64,000 nucleotides of DNA, taken from NCBI RefSeq assembly GCF_020819555.1, contig NZ_JAJHJB010000010.1, positions 62,001 to 126,000 on the forward strand, written 5' to 3'. Every line of letters begins with the position of its first letter. Within the stretch, counting starts at the first letter, position 1. Source of the stretch: Pelosinus baikalensis (GTDB lineage Bacteria; Bacillota; Negativicutes; DSM-13327). This document shows positions 1 through 8,781 of this stretch, in pieces. Below the pieces are notes generated by a model, which was not told the DNA's origin, did no database searches, and saw nothing but the letters and a program-made list of their open reading frames with translations. A program made the position numbers and the translations under genes.

Positions 1-5
1 GAATA

Positions 6-755
6 TTATTTCTTTAAAAGATATTTTACAATCAAAATACTAAGTTCATATAATACAATCACAGGCACAGCCACCATAGTCTGAGAAAAAATATCTGGAG
101 TAGGTGAAATAACAGCACCTATCACAAATGATAACACTAAAACATGTTTACGCTTGCCAGTTAAAAAGCTCGAACTTATGAGGCCAAATTTAGCCATAAC
201 GATGATAAATAACGGTAACTCAAAGATAAAACCAAAGGGCAGTAAAAAGGAGATGACAAAAGACAAATACTCGCCTAAAGATAGCAAAGGCTGAAGATTT
301 TCTGTAGCAAATCCCATAAAAAATTTAATTCCCGCTGGTAATACAAGAGCATAGGAAAAGGCAAGTCCTATAAAAAATAATAGTACAGAGGAAGGCACTA
401 AAATAAGAGAAGCCATATGCTCCTTCTTCGTTAATGCTGGCACGACAAACGCCCAAATTTGATACAGCACAATCGGCAACACTAATAGGAAACCAGCAAA
501 AACAGATACTCTTATATAAGTAAAAAAGGCTTCCGCCGGACTCATATAATACAACTTACCAGCAGGAGCCGTAATATACTGTACTAATTCGGCAGCATAA
601 AAATAACTAATCAGACTCCCCGCAGCTACAGCTATAATAATAATAATCAGCCTGCGTCGTAATTCTTGCAGATGTTCCACTAAAGACATTCCGTTGTCAA
701 TAGCATCATCCTCAAGCTGATCATCATCCTTATCCGTACTTATTATATCCGACAT
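6..755 (-). CDS. tatC: Twin-arginine translocase subunit TatC
   Basis: TatC is the integral membrane receptor of the twin-arginine pathway, which exports folded proteins. The 249-residue product has the family's usual length. After an acidic cytoplasmic N-terminus it carries the MSLVEHLQELRRR signature (about residues 23-35), and about six hydrophobic segments follow. Family-typical motifs are visible around FTYIRVSVFAGF and the conserved proline-rich segment SPTPDIFSQ near the C-terminus. It lies 10 bases downstream of tatA on the same strand, so the two form a minimal TatA-TatC operon without tatB, as is usual in Firmicutes. The ATG start is at 755. Confidence 0.97.
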   Translation of the reverse strand: MSDIISTDKDDDQLEDDAIDNGMSLVEHLQELRRRLIIIIIAVAAGSLISYFYAAELVQYITAPAGKLYYMSPAEAFFTYIRVSVFAGFLLVLPIVLYQIWAFVVPALTKKEHMASLILVPSSVLLFFIGLAFSYALVLPAGIKFFMGFATENLQPLLSLGEYLSFVISFLLPFGFIFELPLFIIVMAKFGLISSSFLTGKRKHVLVLSFVIGAVISPTPDIFSQTMVAVPVIVLYELSILIVKYLLKK

Positions 756-765
756 TGAGTATTCC

Positions 766-957
766 TCACTTTTTTTCTTCTGTCTTACTCTCTTCTTTTA
801 TTATAGGATCTTGCTTTATCTCTCCAGTTGTAGCCTTTTTAAATTCCTGAATACCTCTACCTAAAGCTTTACCGACTTCTGGAAGTTTGCCAGGGCCAAA
901 AACAACAAGTGCGATTACTAATATTAATACTAATTCAGGCATGCTGAAACTAAACAT
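766..957 (-). CDS. tatA: Twin-arginine translocase subunit TatA/E
   Basis: This small (63 aa) pore-forming subunit of the Tat translocase has one N-terminal membrane helix (about residues 5-21). The FGPGKLPEVGKALG hinge and amphipathic helix follow, then a charged Lys/Glu-rich cytoplasmic tail. Both are diagnostic of TatA/E. It is the first gene of the tatA-tatC pair. The tail is at the short end for the family but complete, ending in a lysine-rich stretch. Confidence 0.95.
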   Translation of the reverse strand: MFSFSMPELVLILVIALVVFGPGKLPEVGKALGRGIQEFKKATTGEIKQDPIIKEESKTEEKK

Positions 958-1016
958 CGATACATAACCCCTTTCTAAGTAGAACTTATTTACCTATTAT
1001 ACCTAAAATCCTCTAA

Positions 1017-1046
1017 AAAGAAAAGACTTGGCCCGCACCAAGTCTT
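1017..1046 (-). terminator. Intrinsic terminator after the polyprenyl synthase gene
   Basis: A 9-bp stem (AAGACTTGG paired with CCAAGTCTT) with a 6-base loop reads on the minus strand and is followed by a T-rich stretch. It sits 57 bases beyond the stop of the polyprenyl diphosphate synthase gene. Confidence 0.7.
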
Positions 1047-1102
1047 CTGCATTTATAACAAAAACTTTCACATAAATGTTATCTATATACTACCCATAAA
1101 AT

Positions 1103-2071
1103 TTAATAATTACGCAAACCTACAAAATCAGCTACTGCAATAAATGCTTCCCTATGTTCTCCCAATATGTTGACAGGTATAACATTACGTGCATATTTTA
1201 AATAATCTGCAACACGGCTGTAGGAATACTCGATTGCATCTGTTTCATGAAGAATCGCCAAGCCACGTTTAATTTTCTCTTCCGACATATTCTTAGTTTG
1301 GACAATCTCTCGTAACTCATCCTTATGTGAGCTATGCTCCAAAGCATAAATGATAGGCAATGTTACAATCCCTTGCCTTAAATCATTACCGACAGGTTTA
1401 CCAATTTGTTCTGAAGATGCAGTAACATCTAAAATATCATCTGTGATTTGAAAAGCCATTCCTAATGAGTATCCATATTCCCGTAAGGCTTTCGTTTCTT
1501 CAGCAGACAGTCCCACTGCCAAACCACCTAACTCACAGCTAGCAGCAATAAAATTCGCAGTTTTCTGTTCAATACGTCCTAAATAATCACTTTCTTTTTG
1601 ATCTGCATGAAAGGTACTTCGATTCTGATTAATTTCACCTTCACACATAGAACAGATAACATCTGTCAATACTTTAAGCATTTCGTTACTAACCTTATTT
1701 GCCACTAGGGAAAAAGCTTTAGCAAATAAATAATCACCAATTAATACCGATGAATGATTGCCCCAACAAGAGTTAGCAGTTGCTTTCCCGCGACGAGTTG
1801 CTGCATTATCAATTACATCATCATGAACCAAAGTAGCCATGTGGATTAATTCAATAGCAACTGCCATTGGCATTATTTTTTCCATATCAGCTACTCGGCC
1901 TTTGGTGCACATAAAGTATAAAGCAGGACGTAATCGTTTGCCACCAGCTTCTACTAAATGTTTGCTAATATCCGTTATTAATTTTTCGGGAGAGTGTATA
2001 ACAGAAAGTAATTCCGTTTCCAATAACATCAAATCACTTTTTACAACATCAAACATCGAATTTTTATTCAC
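1103..2071 (-). CDS. Trans-polyprenyl diphosphate synthase (heptaprenyl diphosphate synthase component II type)
   Basis: This enzyme condenses farnesyl diphosphate with isopentenyl diphosphate to make the long prenyl side chain of menaquinone. Both aspartate-rich metal-binding motifs are present: the first, DDVID, in LVHDDVIDNAATRRGK, and the second, DDILD, in FQITDDILD. The substrate-binding GGKRLRP motif precedes the first. Length (about 322 aa) fits the HepT/IspB family. I place the start at GTG 2071 because AGGTGA lies 8 bases upstream; a longer GTG start at 2083 has no such site. A menaquinone role fits the quinone-dependent fumarate reductase at 40.8-44 kb. Chain length cannot be read from the sequence. 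Confidence 0.9.
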   Translation of the reverse strand: MNKNSMFDVVKSDLMLLETELLSVIHSPEKLITDISKHLVEAGGKRLRPALYFMCTKGRVADMEKIMPMAVAIELIHMATLVHDDVIDNAATRRGKATANSCWGNHSSVLIGDYLFAKAFSLVANKVSNEMLKVLTDVICSMCEGEINQNRSTFHADQKESDYLGRIEQKTANFIAASCELGGLAVGLSAEETKALREYGYSLGMAFQITDDILDVTASSEQIGKPVGNDLRQGIVTLPIIYALEHSSHKDELREIVQTKNMSEEKIKRGLAILHETDAIEYSYSRVADYLKYARNVIPVNILGEHREAFIAVADFVGLRNY

Positions 2072-2241
2072 TATTTTAATCACCTACACGCAAAGTCTGT
2101 TACTATAATACACTATTATCTGTCTTTACGTCTATTGCTTTTTTTTAATTTTATGACAACCTTCGAGAATTCTTTTTAACGCAATATGTCAAATTATCAT
2201 ATGAAATGGCAATTTCTCTTGCTAAATTCACTATAGTACCA

Positions 2242-2279
2242 TAAAAATACTGGGTGGAGAAAACTCTCAACCCAGTATC
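2242..2279 (-). terminator. Terminator after lactate permease
   Basis: The inverted repeat ATACTGGGT / ACCCAGTAT (2247-2255 with 2270-2278) contains an extra inner stem, and an A-run on the plus strand (T-run on the transcript) lies just beyond. It follows the lctP stop at 2300. Confidence 0.75.
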
Positions 2280-2299
2280 TTTTCGTATACTTTAAAAGA

Positions 2300-3928
2300 T
2301 TAAGGGATCATCCAATTGAGCCAATAAGCCTGTACATAGGTTATGAGACCTACAATCACAGCCAAGACTAGAGAATGTTTTACTGTAAAGCTAAACAAGT
2401 CGCCTTCTTTGCCAACTAATCCTGTAGCTGCGGTAGCTACAGCAATACTTTGTGGAGAAATCATCTTGCCGCAAACACCACCTGATGAATTACCTGCAAC
2501 TGTTAAAATTGGATCAACACCAATCTGCTGACCCGTAACGGATTGCAGATTACCAAATAAAGCATTAGCAGAAGTATCCGACCCTGTTAGAAATACTCCT
2601 AACCATCCTAAGAATGGCGAGAAAAATGGAAACAAGGAGCCTGATCCAGCTAAAAATAGACCTAGAGTAGAGCTCATTCCTGAGTAATTCATAACATAAG
2701 CTAAACCTAGAACACAAGGAATGGTGATCAAAGGTTTCAATAACTGGTTGAAGGTTTTCGCAAAAACAGCAATAAATCGACTAGGACCAACACCTAGAAC
2801 GGCAGCTGTAAGAATACTTGCAATAAATAATGCTGTACCTGCAGCACTTAACCAATTGATTTTATAAAGAGCCGCTAAAGCTACTGGTTGTTTTGCAATA
2901 GGTGCAACCTGTGTAACAAGTTTATCAAGACCCGGCACTATCCAATTAACAGATACAGTATTTAATGATGCTACCACCGGTTTTAATCCCCATAAAATGA
3001 CCATTACTGTTAAAATTATAAATGGAGACCATGCTTTTAGAACTTTGCCAAGAGTCAAAGCAGCTCTGTCAGCAACAAGAGTCGGTGCTGGTTCATTTTC
3101 AAATCGCCAGATGTTTGCTGGCTTCCAATATTTTAGGAATATTGTTAAAGCAACGATGCAAGCAAGTGAAGATAAAATATCGGGGAGTTCTGGCCCAATA
3201 TAATTAGATGAAAACCATTGTACGCCAGCAAAGGATATACCCGCCACTAAGCACGCAGGCAATACTTCTTTTGCAGCCTTCCAGCCCGACATCAATACCA
3301 CTAACCAAATCGGAATAATAATGGATAAAAACGGAAGCTGTCTTCCTACCATGGCACTAATTTTCATAGTATCGAGTCCTGTAACTTGACCAGCAACAAT
3401 GATAGGAATACCAATGCCGCCAAAAGCTACTGGAGCAGTATTGGCAATCAAACATAATCCTGCAGCATATAAGGGATTAAAGCCAAGCCCCACCAACATA
3501 CCAGCAGAAATCGCCACAGGGGTTCCAAATCCTGCTGCCCCTTCCAAGAAAGCACCAAAACCAAAAGCAATTAAGAGAGCTTGCAGACGCCTATCATCCG
3601 TAATCGTCGCAATAGAGTCTTTGACAATTTGAAATTGTCCCGTCTCTACTGTAAGGTTATAAATAAAGATAGCCGTAATTACGATCCAGAAGATAGGAAA
3701 TATTCCATATAAAGCTCCCATAGCAGCCGAGGTAATCGCTAACCCTGGAGGCATTTGATAAACAAAAATAGCTACTAATATAGCAGAAACTAACGCTAAG
3801 GCGCCAGCAATTTGTCCAGGAGACCGTCGAATAGCCAATAAATAAAAAATTACGATAATAGGAATAGCTGCCAATAATGATGAAAGAGCAAGATTCTGCA
3901 TAGGATCATATACTTGCGTCCAATTCAT
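2300..3928 (-). CDS. lctP: L-lactate permease (LctP family)
   Basis: This 542-residue integral membrane protein of the LctP family is a proton-coupled lactate (or glycolate) transporter. About 12-14 hydrophobic segments span the protein. Family-typical stretches are seen, including the glycine-rich FGFGAFLEGAAGFGTPVAI (about residues 125-143), FLTGSDTSANALFG and GNSSGGVCGKMISPQSIAVA toward the C-terminus. It stands alone with its own terminator. A leader of about 120 bases upstream holds two strong ribosome-binding-like sites (reported separately). A role in lactate use or export during anaerobic growth fits the organism type. Direction of transport cannot be inferred. Confidence 0.95.
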   Translation of the reverse strand: MNWTQVYDPMQNLALSSLLAAIPIIVIFYLLAIRRSPGQIAGALALVSAILVAIFVYQMPPGLAITSAAMGALYGIFPIFWIVITAIFIYNLTVETGQFQIVKDSIATITDDRRLQALLIAFGFGAFLEGAAGFGTPVAISAGMLVGLGFNPLYAAGLCLIANTAPVAFGGIGIPIIVAGQVTGLDTMKISAMVGRQLPFLSIIIPIWLVVLMSGWKAAKEVLPACLVAGISFAGVQWFSSNYIGPELPDILSSLACIVALTIFLKYWKPANIWRFENEPAPTLVADRAALTLGKVLKAWSPFIILTVMVILWGLKPVVASLNTVSVNWIVPGLDKLVTQVAPIAKQPVALAALYKINWLSAAGTALFIASILTAAVLGVGPSRFIAVFAKTFNQLLKPLITIPCVLGLAYVMNYSGMSSTLGLFLAGSGSLFPFFSPFLGWLGVFLTGSDTSANALFGNLQSVTGQQIGVDPILTVAGNSSGGVCGKMISPQSIAVATAATGLVGKEGDLFSFTVKHSLVLAVIVGLITYVQAYWLNWMIP

Positions 3929-4020
3929 TCAGTAACACCCCTTTCTTTTTACCTTATTAACTATTAGATGAAGGATATAATAATGCCTTATGAGCTTCAA
4001 GTAATATTACTATCACCTCC

Positions 4021-4050
4021 TCATCCCCCGTTTAGTTTTATATAAATCAT
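4021..4050 (-). other. Possible leader mini-ORF upstream of lctP
   Basis: A nine-codon frame (MIYIKLNGG) lies between two GGAGGTG sequences (4062-4069 and 4014-4020 in minus-strand sense), within the 363-base gap between lctP and ahbB. The spacing from the first site to the ATG is long (about 13 bases), so translation is uncertain. I see no other gene in 3929-4233. Confidence 0.2.
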
Positions 4051-4233
4051 TACAAGTTATGCACCTCCTAAATAAATAATGTCTTTTTATCAATTTCAAG
4101 GAAATTATCTCAAAATACAGAATTTTTATTCTATTTTATTTTCCAATTTTCTACACCTACTAATTAATCCCCTCTTTTTTTACTGTTCAATAATAAATTA
4201 CTTTTTTCACTATATTAAATACTAAAATACTCA

Positions 4234-4273
4234 AAATAAGTAGCAGCACATGTACAATCCATGTGCTGCTACT
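4234..4273 (-). terminator. Terminator after ahbB
   Basis: A perfect 13-bp inverted repeat (AGTAGCAGCACAT at 4239-4251, its complement at 4261-4273) is followed on the minus strand by TTATTTTGAG. It lies just past the ahbB stop. Confidence 0.75.
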
Positions 4274-4291
4274 ACCGCTTATCATTGATGA

Positions 4292-4762
4292 TTAGTCTTT
4301 AAAATATTGCATACTAATTTTTTTCCATTCTTTTGTGCTAAATAACATGACATATTCCTGCAATCCTGTGCGCTTAGCGATATCTTCCGCTAGCACCTTA
4401 CAGTCCTTACGAGTATGAGCATGAAGCATTGTGTAAAAATTATAGGGCCAGCCAGGTTGGGATATCCTCGCATAGCAATGGGATACTACTGCATCTTTTG
4501 CCAACATTTTTCCGATTTCAGCAATACGCTCCTCAGGAACAATCCACGCACATAATGCATTCGCTGCATAACCAACTTCCCGATGTCTAAGAACAGCTCC
4601 CATTTTACGAATCTTGCCCGATTGACGATATCCTTTCAATCTTCCTAAAAGTTCATCTTCATCAATCCCTAACCTTTCTGCTATTTCCCGATAAGGTTCA
4701 GCTACTAAGGGAAAGTCTTCCTGCATAATCACGATAATCTTTTTATCTAATTCATCCAGCAT
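4292..4762 (-). CDS. ahbB: Siroheme decarboxylase subunit AhbB (Lrp/AsnC-like fold)
   Basis: The AhbA/AhbB pair (related to NirDLGH) decarboxylates siroheme to didecarboxysiroheme in the siroheme-dependent haem pathway of anaerobes. The 156-aa product has an N-terminal winged helix like an AsnC regulator (residues 1-60). The diagnostic RKMGAVLRHREVGY segment and the PGWPYNFYTMLHA segment follow, and both are typical of AhbB rather than of amino-acid regulators. It has a good ribosome site (GAGGTGA) and lies 45 bases after ahbA, so the two are co-transcribed. Automatic pipelines often call it a transcriptional regulator; the pairing with ahbA argues against that. Further haem genes are not in the window. 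Confidence 0.85.
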   Translation of the reverse strand: MLDELDKKIIVIMQEDFPLVAEPYREIAERLGIDEDELLGRLKGYRQSGKIRKMGAVLRHREVGYAANALCAWIVPEERIAEIGKMLAKDAVVSHCYARISQPGWPYNFYTMLHAHTRKDCKVLAEDIAKRTGLQEYVMLFSTKEWKKISMQYFKD

Positions 4763-4807
4763 AAGTCACCTCTTTTCCAGCTTATTTGAAGTCCGCTCTC
4801 ACATTTT

Positions 4808-5260
4808 CTAGGTTAAAGAAAACTGTACACTCACTTTAAACTTCTGAGTAGCTGGCAGATTTAGCAACCGCACGACACCATCAAGATTACGAATGGTTTC
4901 TAATATTTCGTCTTGTTTCAAAAGGTTTGGACTTAATAGCGTAAACCACAGATTTAAATCTGCTTCACGTTCATAGTTATGAGTAACCCCATAATAAGAA
5001 TTAATAACGCCCGCCACTTGGGCAAGACACTCCTCTTTTACCTCCAATGCCACTAAGGTGCCAATGTAACCGAGCTTGGTAGAATCAAAAAAAGGACCGA
5101 TGCGGCGAATGAATCCTTGCTCTTTTAAAAACTTTAGTCTTTCAATGACGATTGCTTCCGTTGTTTCTAGTTTTTTTGCCACTAACGCGAAAGGACGCTT
5201 CTCAAAAGATAAATCGGTTTGAATAATATTCAATAAACTCTTATCAAATGCAGTAAGCAT
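4808..5260 (-). CDS. ahbA: Siroheme decarboxylase subunit AhbA (Lrp/AsnC-like fold)
   Basis: This is the partner of AhbB in siroheme decarboxylation. The 150-aa protein has an AsnC-like winged helix (about 1-60), then RRIGPFFDSTKLGY and the segment YEREADLNLWFTL, both characteristic of the AhbA side of the pair. ATG 5260 is chosen because AGGAG lies 6 bases upstream; an in-frame TTG six bases earlier would overlap this site. The 277-base gap upstream of it to engB presumably contains the promoter; I see no gene there. The product would supply haem for the dihaem SdhC encoded near 43.4 kb. Confidence 0.83.
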   Translation of the reverse strand: MLTAFDKSLLNIIQTDLSFEKRPFALVAKKLETTEAIVIERLKFLKEQGFIRRIGPFFDSTKLGYIGTLVALEVKEECLAQVAGVINSYYGVTHNYEREADLNLWFTLLSPNLLKQDEILETIRNLDGVVRLLNLPATQKFKVSVQFSLT

Positions 5261-5494
5261 AAACAACTCCTTTTTATTTATTTTGTACCAAATACCCTAT
5301 GAAACAGTCAGAATGCCATAACATGGTAAGTGTAACGGCGCTTAGTAATAAATAACATTCTGATTGATATATACAAAGTAAACGTATCCATCTTGTAAAA
5401 TTCCATTCTATATACCTTAAAAGAAAAAAACCTGGATTGCACCAAGTCCACTCCATTGCTCAAAATCAGCAGTGAATTGTAAAGTTATTCCATC

Positions 5495-5526
5495 AAAAAG
5501 GAGAACAGCCGATGCTATTCTCCTTT
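5495..5526 (-). terminator. Terminator after engB
   Basis: The 9-bp stem AAAGGAGAA / TTCTCCTTT (5497-5505 with 5518-5526) has flanking A/T runs directly beyond the engB stop at 5538. Confidence 0.75.
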
Positions 5527-5537
5527 GCATTTATATT

Positions 5538-6173
5538 TCATTTTAACAGAATCTGCCCAATTACGTCAAGTAACTCTGGACGTCCTAAACCTTTTTCTGA
5601 AGAATAGGCAATAATATGATCACCTTTCATTCCTAATCCTTTACGAATTGCTTCCACATTCTTTTTTACAGCCATTCGATTGAGTTTATCGGCTTTTGTT
5701 GCAATCACTTGTACTGGTACATCATTTTCAATTAGCCACTTATAGGCACTGATATCACTATCCATCGGATCATGGCGAATATCAATTAACTGACATACCA
5801 GTTGCAGCCTGGGAGACTTTAATAAATATTCTTCAATAAATTTTGCCCATTGCTGCCGATTGGATTTACCTGTACGGGCATAGCCATATCCAGGTAAATC
5901 TACCAGAAAAAAATCACGTTTATCCGTATCACTGAGTTTAGCCATCAACTTATAGAAGTTAAGGGTTTGGGTTTTCCCTGGGCTGCCACTTGTACGCGCT
6001 AACCCATTACGTCTTGATAATGAATTGATCAATGAAGATTTACCTACATTGGAGCGCCCCATAAATGCAATTTCATGTAGTTCACCTTCGGGATACTGAT
6101 CAATTTTTACAGCTGAAGCGATATATTGCCCACTGGTAATATTCATATCTTTCTTTATTACTTCACTACTCAC
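5538..6173 (-). CDS. engB: Ribosome biogenesis GTP-binding protein EngB (YsxC/YihA)
   Basis: EngB is an essential GTPase of the TrmE-Era-EngA-EngB group that helps assemble the large ribosomal subunit. The G1 motif GRSNVGKSS (residues 39-47), G3 motif DLPGYG, G4 motif TKAD and the G5-like AYSSEKGLG are all present in 211 aa, a typical length. Its ATG overlaps the end of lon by 8 bases. This is the conserved lon-ysxC arrangement of Firmicutes, so the two are translationally coupled. Confidence 0.97.
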   Translation of the reverse strand: MSSEVIKKDMNITSGQYIASAVKIDQYPEGELHEIAFMGRSNVGKSSLINSLSRRNGLARTSGSPGKTQTLNFYKLMAKLSDTDKRDFFLVDLPGYGYARTGKSNRQQWAKFIEEYLLKSPRLQLVCQLIDIRHDPMDSDISAYKWLIENDVPVQVIATKADKLNRMAVKKNVEAIRKGLGMKGDHIIAYSSEKGLGRPELLDVIGQILLK

Positions 6174-8487
6174 TTTTGCTCACCAATGCCGCTTTTAGCA
6201 CCTCATCCATGTGTTCCACCAATACGAATTCTAAGTGTCTTTTTACATTTGCAGGTATCTCGTCTATATCTCGTTTATTTTCCTTCGGCATGATGATCGT
6301 CTTAATACCAACACGATGAGCAGCTAATACTTTCTCTTTAATGCCACCTACAGGCAGAACTCGTCCTCGTAAGGTGATTTCTCCCGTCATTGCAACATCA
6401 CTCCGCACAGCCCTGTTAGTCAACGCTGAGACCACTGCTGTGGACATACTAATGCCTGCTGAAGGTCCATCTTTAGGGATACCACCTTCTGGTAAGTGAA
6501 TATGGATATCTGTTTCTTCTTGAAAATTTCCATCAATACCCAATTCCTGAGCACGAGTGCGAATGTAGCTAAAGCCTGCTTGTGCTGATTCTCTCATGAC
6601 CTCACCCAGTTGACCTGTCAGTAGTAATTTACCCTTGCCCTTCATAACAGAAACCTCAATTGCAAGAACATCTCCGCCGACTTCAGTCCAAGCCAGTCCT
6701 GTACTTACTCCTACCTGGGGCTGACGCTCAGCCTGGGTATGGCGATATCTAGGGGCACCTAAATAGGTGTGCAAATTTTGTGCCGTTACTTTCACATTCG
6801 TACGTTTTTCTTGCACAATTTGACGCGCTACTTTACGGCATAACGTAGCAATATTTCGTTCCAAGCCACGCACGCCTGATTCTCGAGTATAATCACCAAT
6901 GATTTTTTGTAAGGTAGTATCAGAGAAAACAATCTGTTTATCCGTTAAGCCATGATCCCGAACTTGTTTAGGAACTAAATAGCGTTTTGAAATCTCGACT
7001 TTTTCTTCTTCCGTATAACCAGGAATATTAATAATTTCTATACGATCGAGCAGCGGCCGAGGAATAGTATGCATCACATTCGCTGTTACTACCCATAAAA
7101 CTCTAGAAAGATCATAAGGCACTTCTACATAATGATCACTAAATGTATTATTTTGCTCCGGATCTAAAACCTCTAATAACGCGGCAGACGGGTCACCTCT
7201 AAAGTCCGCACTCATTTTATCAATTTCATCTAACAAAAATACTGGATTTTTTGAACCAGCAGTACGTATCCCTTGAATAATTCGACCAGGCAGGGCTCCA
7301 ACATAAGTACGGCGATGGCCGCGAATTTCAGCTTCATCTCTTACGCCACCTAAAGAGACTCGGACAAATTTTCGATCCATTGCTTTAGCAATCGAACGAG
7401 CCAGAGACGTTTTTCCTACACCGGGAGGCCCCACAAGGCAGAGAATTGGTCCTTTCATGGTCTCTGTCAATTTCCGAATCGATAAATATTCTAAGATACG
7501 TTCTTTCACTTTTTCTAAACCATAATGATCTTCATTCAATATTTTTTCAGCGTTATTAACATCCAGCATGTCTTCAGTCTCTTTGGTCCAAGGCAGTGCC
7601 AATAAACAATCAAGATAGGTACGGATAACAGCGCTTTCCGCCACCATCGCAGGCATTTTTTCAAGACGTTCAATTTCTTTATTAATTTTTTCTGCAACTT
7701 CCTTAGGAAACTCTTGCTCTTTGAGCTTATTTCTGTATTCTTCCACTTCAGCTGCCCGATCGTCTTTTTCACCTAATTCTTTTTGAATCGCCTTTAACTG
7801 CTCACGCAAATAATATTCTTTTTGTGTTTTTTCCATTTGTTTACGCACACGAACACTGATTTTCTTTTCCAACTCGAGAATTTCCATCTCACGCCCAAGA
7901 ATTTCGCATAATTTCTCCAAGCGTTCTTTTACATCAACAGCGTCAAGCAATGCTTGCTTGTCTTCAATTTTAAGAGATAAATGGCTGGCAATTAGATCCG
8001 TTAAACGACCTGGTTCTTCTACGACTACAACCGAAACCAAAGTTTCCGGTGGAATTTTTTTACTCAACTTCACCCATTGCTCAAAATGGGCAATGGCTGT
8101 ACGAGTTAAGGCTTCTATTTCCAGAGTACGTGTTTCTGGCTCATCAAATTCCTTAACTTCTACTTGATAAAAGTTTTCCGAATCCGTATACTTTATTACT
8201 TCAGCACGGTGCAATCCTTCTACTAGTACTCGAATCGTACCACCAGGCAGCTTTAATAGTTGTTTAACCTCAGCTACGGTCCCAAATGTAAAGATCTCCT
8301 CTGGCGTTGGTGCATCATTCTGCGCATCTTTTTGTGTAGCGAGCATAATGAAGCGATCATTTACCATGGCTTCTTCCAATGCACTAATCGATTTCTCACG
8401 ACCTACATCAAGATGGATAATCATATATGGGAAAACTAAGATGCCTCTAAGGGGCAGCAGCGGTATGGTGCGTACTTTATTCAACAT
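6166..8487 (-). CDS. lon: ATP-dependent protease Lon (LonA)
   Basis: This cytoplasmic AAA+ serine protease degrades misfolded and regulatory proteins. The 773-aa protein has the N-terminal substrate-binding domain (about 8-200), a coiled coil (about 200-310), then the AAA module with Walker A GPPGVGKT near residue 352 and Walker B FLLDEIDK. The C-terminal protease domain holds the catalytic serine in KDGPSAGIS (about residue 675) and the catalytic lysine in GGIKEKVLAA (about 718). Length and all active-site residues match functional LonA. It is the first gene of a lon-engB unit. The 264-base region upstream is shared with a divergent FtsH-like unit. Confidence 0.98.
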   Translation of the reverse strand: MLNKVRTIPLLPLRGILVFPYMIIHLDVGREKSISALEEAMVNDRFIMLATQKDAQNDAPTPEEIFTFGTVAEVKQLLKLPGGTIRVLVEGLHRAEVIKYTDSENFYQVEVKEFDEPETRTLEIEALTRTAIAHFEQWVKLSKKIPPETLVSVVVVEEPGRLTDLIASHLSLKIEDKQALLDAVDVKERLEKLCEILGREMEILELEKKISVRVRKQMEKTQKEYYLREQLKAIQKELGEKDDRAAEVEEYRNKLKEQEFPKEVAEKINKEIERLEKMPAMVAESAVIRTYLDCLLALPWTKETEDMLDVNNAEKILNEDHYGLEKVKERILEYLSIRKLTETMKGPILCLVGPPGVGKTSLARSIAKAMDRKFVRVSLGGVRDEAEIRGHRRTYVGALPGRIIQGIRTAGSKNPVFLLDEIDKMSADFRGDPSAALLEVLDPEQNNTFSDHYVEVPYDLSRVLWVVTANVMHTIPRPLLDRIEIINIPGYTEEEKVEISKRYLVPKQVRDHGLTDKQIVFSDTTLQKIIGDYTRESGVRGLERNIATLCRKVARQIVQEKRTNVKVTAQNLHTYLGAPRYRHTQAERQPQVGVSTGLAWTEVGGDVLAIEVSVMKGKGKLLLTGQLGEVMRESAQAGFSYIRTRAQELGIDGNFQEETDIHIHLPEGGIPKDGPSAGISMSTAVVSALTNRAVRSDVAMTGEITLRGRVLPVGGIKEKVLAAHRVGIKTIIMPKENKRDIDEIPANVKRHLEFVLVEHMDEVLKAALVSKSE

Positions 8488-8781
8488 AAAATTAATCTCC
8501 TTTAAATTGTCCTTATCCTATTACTATTATTTTCATCCTTAACATTTATAAATATTCTTATTTACCCTGCAAAAATCCTTTTTGTAGAAAATAAAAAACG
8601 CAGAAAATAGTAGAATTTTACCTTTTACACCATTTGTAATCAATAGTATAATATATTATGTTAACTAGATAGGTTTTATTCATTGATTTAGTCCAAGAGC
8701 TAAGTCAAGATTCTCTTTTAGGAAAGTGACGATTTCACAGGGCAAGGCTTCTTGATCATGGTATTTGAGAGGGGAAAATAT

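Noticed and set aside
4292..5260. Two AsnC/Lrp transcriptional regulators
   Set aside because: They share the fold, but the paired order and the motifs RKMGAVLRHREVGY and YEREADLNLW fit AhbB and AhbA.
5274..5456. Small Trp/Cys-rich ORF between ahbA and engB
   Set aside because: It has no ribosome site, odd composition and no family pattern, and it overlaps the expected ahbA promoter.
8488..8751. CIRCE or CtsR operators near lon and clp genes
   Set aside because: No GCACTC-N9-GAGTGC palindrome or GGTCAAA heptad repeat was seen in the lon or clp upstream regions.
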